From Ignavibacteria bacterium UBA6688 (lineage in GTDB: Bacteria; Bacteroidota; Ignavibacteria; UBA10030), in contig DKJQ01000306.1 in NCBI GenBank assembly GCA_002454845.1, positions 1-14,518 on the forward strand: a stretch of 14,518 bases of DNA. Direction: 5' to 3'. A model generated the notes under the pieces. It was not told the origin of the DNA, did not search any database, and saw nothing but the letters and a program-made list of their open reading frames with translations. Made by a program: the position numbers and the translations under genes. Shown here piece after piece: positions 13,369 to 14,518 of this stretch (position 1 is its first letter; each line of letters opens with the position of its first letter).

Positions 13369-14346
13369 TTAGTACGTTCGGTGCAACAGCATCTCGGTGA
13401 ACCAAAAGAGCATTGCACGGGCCGGTGTCGGACGGAGTTTTTCGAGTTCGTTCTTCGCCCTGGCGATATCCTGTTTCACGCGGCGCAGGGTGGCCTGGAT
13501 AGCGCCGGTCCGGTGGTAGACGCGCCGGACTTCGTCAACATTCTCCTTCGCCGCGCCTTTCTTCCGGAAAATGGACAACAACAACTGACGATCCTTTCCG
13601 CGTGCCCGGCGGAGCGCCTCCAGGAGAAGGAACGTCTTCTTCCCTTCAACGATATCGCCACCAACCGTTTTCCCGAATTCTTTCTCATCGGCAACAATAT
13701 CGAGCAGGTCATCCTGAAGCTGGAACGCCCTCCCGACGTGCCGGCCGTAGTTGCTGAGCGCCCGGAATTCCCCGGGGGTTCCGCCACCAATCAACGCCCC
13801 GATCTCCGTTGCAACGGTGACCATCTTCCCGGTCTTCTTCCGGATCATCAGGAGGTAGTCCTGGACCGTCACATCGAGCGAGGTTTCAAATTCTTTATCG
13901 TACCCCTGCCCTTCACAAACTTCCACTACCCCTTCCGTAAAGATCTTGGCGATATCCTGGATGCGCGAGGAACGCGTCTTGAGGAGCGCCCGGTAGGCAC
14001 ACGCGAGCAGTTCATCCCCCACCAGGATGGCGACATTGGGATCCCATTTCGTGTGAATTGTCGCTCTGCCCCTTCGGGATGCGGCGTTGTCCATGATGTC
14101 ATCATGGACCAGGGTGAAATTGTGGAGGATCTCGATGCCTGCCGCCGCGTGGAGGGCATCTTTCCAATGACCCCCGACCGCTTCACACGAGAGCATGACC
14201 AGCACGGGGCGTATGCGTTTCCCTCCTCCCGCTAAGACGTACCGAATCGGCCGATAGATAGAGTGCGGCTTTTTCTCAACGATGAACCCCTGCAAATAGT
14301 CATCAACAACTTCTTTATACCGAAGATACTTCTTTTCGAACTTCAT
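13369..14346 (-). CDS. Polyprenyl (E-type) diphosphate synthase
   Basis: All-trans isoprenyl chain elongase of 325 residues using IPP and an allylic diphosphate, cytosolic or membrane-associated. Seen: GGKRIRP (41-47), the first aspartate-rich motif HDDIMD (81-86) in NFTLVHDDIMD followed by RRGRATIH (91-98), GDELLACA (110-117), KTG (171-173), and the second aspartate-rich motif FQLQDDLLD (208-216) with GDIVEGKKT (230-238). Catalytic residues are complete. The residue five before the first aspartate is Phe77, and bulky residues there usually limit chain length, so a C15-C20 product is more likely than a long quinone tail; this is an inference. The first motif is DDxxD without the two-residue insertion of FPP synthases of the IspA type. 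It follows a probable IPP isomerase gene. Confidence 0.93.
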   Translation of the reverse strand: MKFEKKYLRYKEVVDDYLQGFIVEKKPHSIYRPIRYVLAGGGKRIRPVLVMLSCEAVGGHWKDALHAAAGIEILHNFTLVHDDIMDNAASRRGRATIHTKWDPNVAILVGDELLACAYRALLKTRSSRIQDIAKIFTEGVVEVCEGQGYDKEFETSLDVTVQDYLLMIRKKTGKMVTVATEIGALIGGGTPGEFRALSNYGRHVGRAFQLQDDLLDIVADEKEFGKTVGGDIVEGKKTFLLLEALRRARGKDRQLLLSIFRKKGAAKENVDEVRRVYHRTGAIQATLRRVKQDIARAKNELEKLRPTPARAMLFWFTEMLLHRTY

Positions 14347-14454
14347 GCTCTCCCAGTTGGACTTGAATGGACGGACTGTGCAATGGGTTCTCTGTTTCGC
14401 TTAACAGTGGAAGGATCCGGGAACCCGCGGTGTTTCGATACCGGACCGGAGCCT

Positions 14455-14518
14455 TCAAGATCGCAGCACTAATTGTTGTTCCTGGAGTTCCCTGATCGTC
14501 CGCGAGCCGGTCAGGAAC
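14455..14518 (-). CDS. C-terminal fragment, probable type 2 isopentenyl-diphosphate isomerase
   Basis: Partial gene entering from the high-coordinate edge. The minus strand in one frame reads FLTGSRTIRELQEQQLVLRS and then TGA (14457-14455). This resembles the C-terminal end of type 2 IPP isomerases (Fni), whose last helix region carries an [F/L]LTGSRT-type segment followed by a short hydrophobic strand. The enzyme would supply DMAPP to the adjacent polyprenyl synthase, a common pairing. Only 20 residues are visible and none is catalytic, so the assignment rests on this motif and the neighbour. The 108 bp between this stop and the next ATG show no strong signal. Confidence 0.5.
   Translation of the reverse strand, partial: FLTGSRTIRELQEQQLVLRS

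Noticed and set aside
13306..14235. 309-codon plus-strand open frame opposite the polyprenyl synthase
   Set aside because: Antisense shadow of a gene with complete catalytic motifs.

Overview
The window is about 14.5 kb of moderately GC-rich bacterial chromosome. Every gene I can support lies on the minus strand, so transcription runs from high to low coordinates. The gene content suggests a Gram-negative member of the Bacteroidota/Chlorobiota/Ignavibacteriota (FCB) group. Pointers are a bifunctional phosphoglucose/phosphomannose isomerase, an enzyme I/HPr pair with no permease, large PD40-propeller/Omp85-barrel proteins, PEGA proteins, and several genes without a clear Shine-Dalgarno. The lineage is an inference from gene content; there is no rRNA or tRNA to anchor it.

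Layout in transcription order. (1) 14518-13369: the last residues of a gene that looks like type 2 isopentenyl-diphosphate isomerase, then a polyprenyl diphosphate synthase (isoprenoid supply). (2) 13350-9971: HPr (ptsH), enzyme I (ptsI) and the PGI/PMI isomerase, a phosphorelay and hexose-phosphate block interrupted by two repeat-filled spacers. (3) 9948-4309: an envelope block holding a 940-residue outer-membrane protein (zinc-protease-like domain, PD40 propeller, Omp85-type barrel), a PQQ-propeller lipoprotein directly abutting a PEGA-domain protein, and a class II aldolase. (4) 4259-2158: D-Ala-D-Ala ligase, then a 632-bp non-coding stretch, then a DivIC/FtsB-type division protein. (5) 1947-29: RarA (MgsA) recombination ATPase overlapping a CoA-type Nudix hydrolase by an ATGA.

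The spacers are the most unusual part. Three hold degenerate tandem heptamers placed just 3' of ddl, divIC and ptsI. On the coding strand nearly every heptamer contains a stop codon, and because 7 = 1 mod 3 the stops rotate through all three frames. A different composite repeat (nonamer array, AGCTCA-type segment, 27-bp hairpin units) occurs twice, once between ptsH and ptsI and once across the start of the PQQ lipoprotein gene, where it appears to supply the first ~34 codons. A hairpin plus U-tract sits 13 nt upstream of the rarA start codon. The 632-bp spacer before divIC holds at least four hairpins and a set of mutually exclusive inverted repeats.

I see no CRISPR array, tRNA, rRNA, insertion sequence or phage gene. 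I see no complete new defence or biosynthetic system. The best leads are the repeat architecture and the 940-residue envelope protein with its neighbours.
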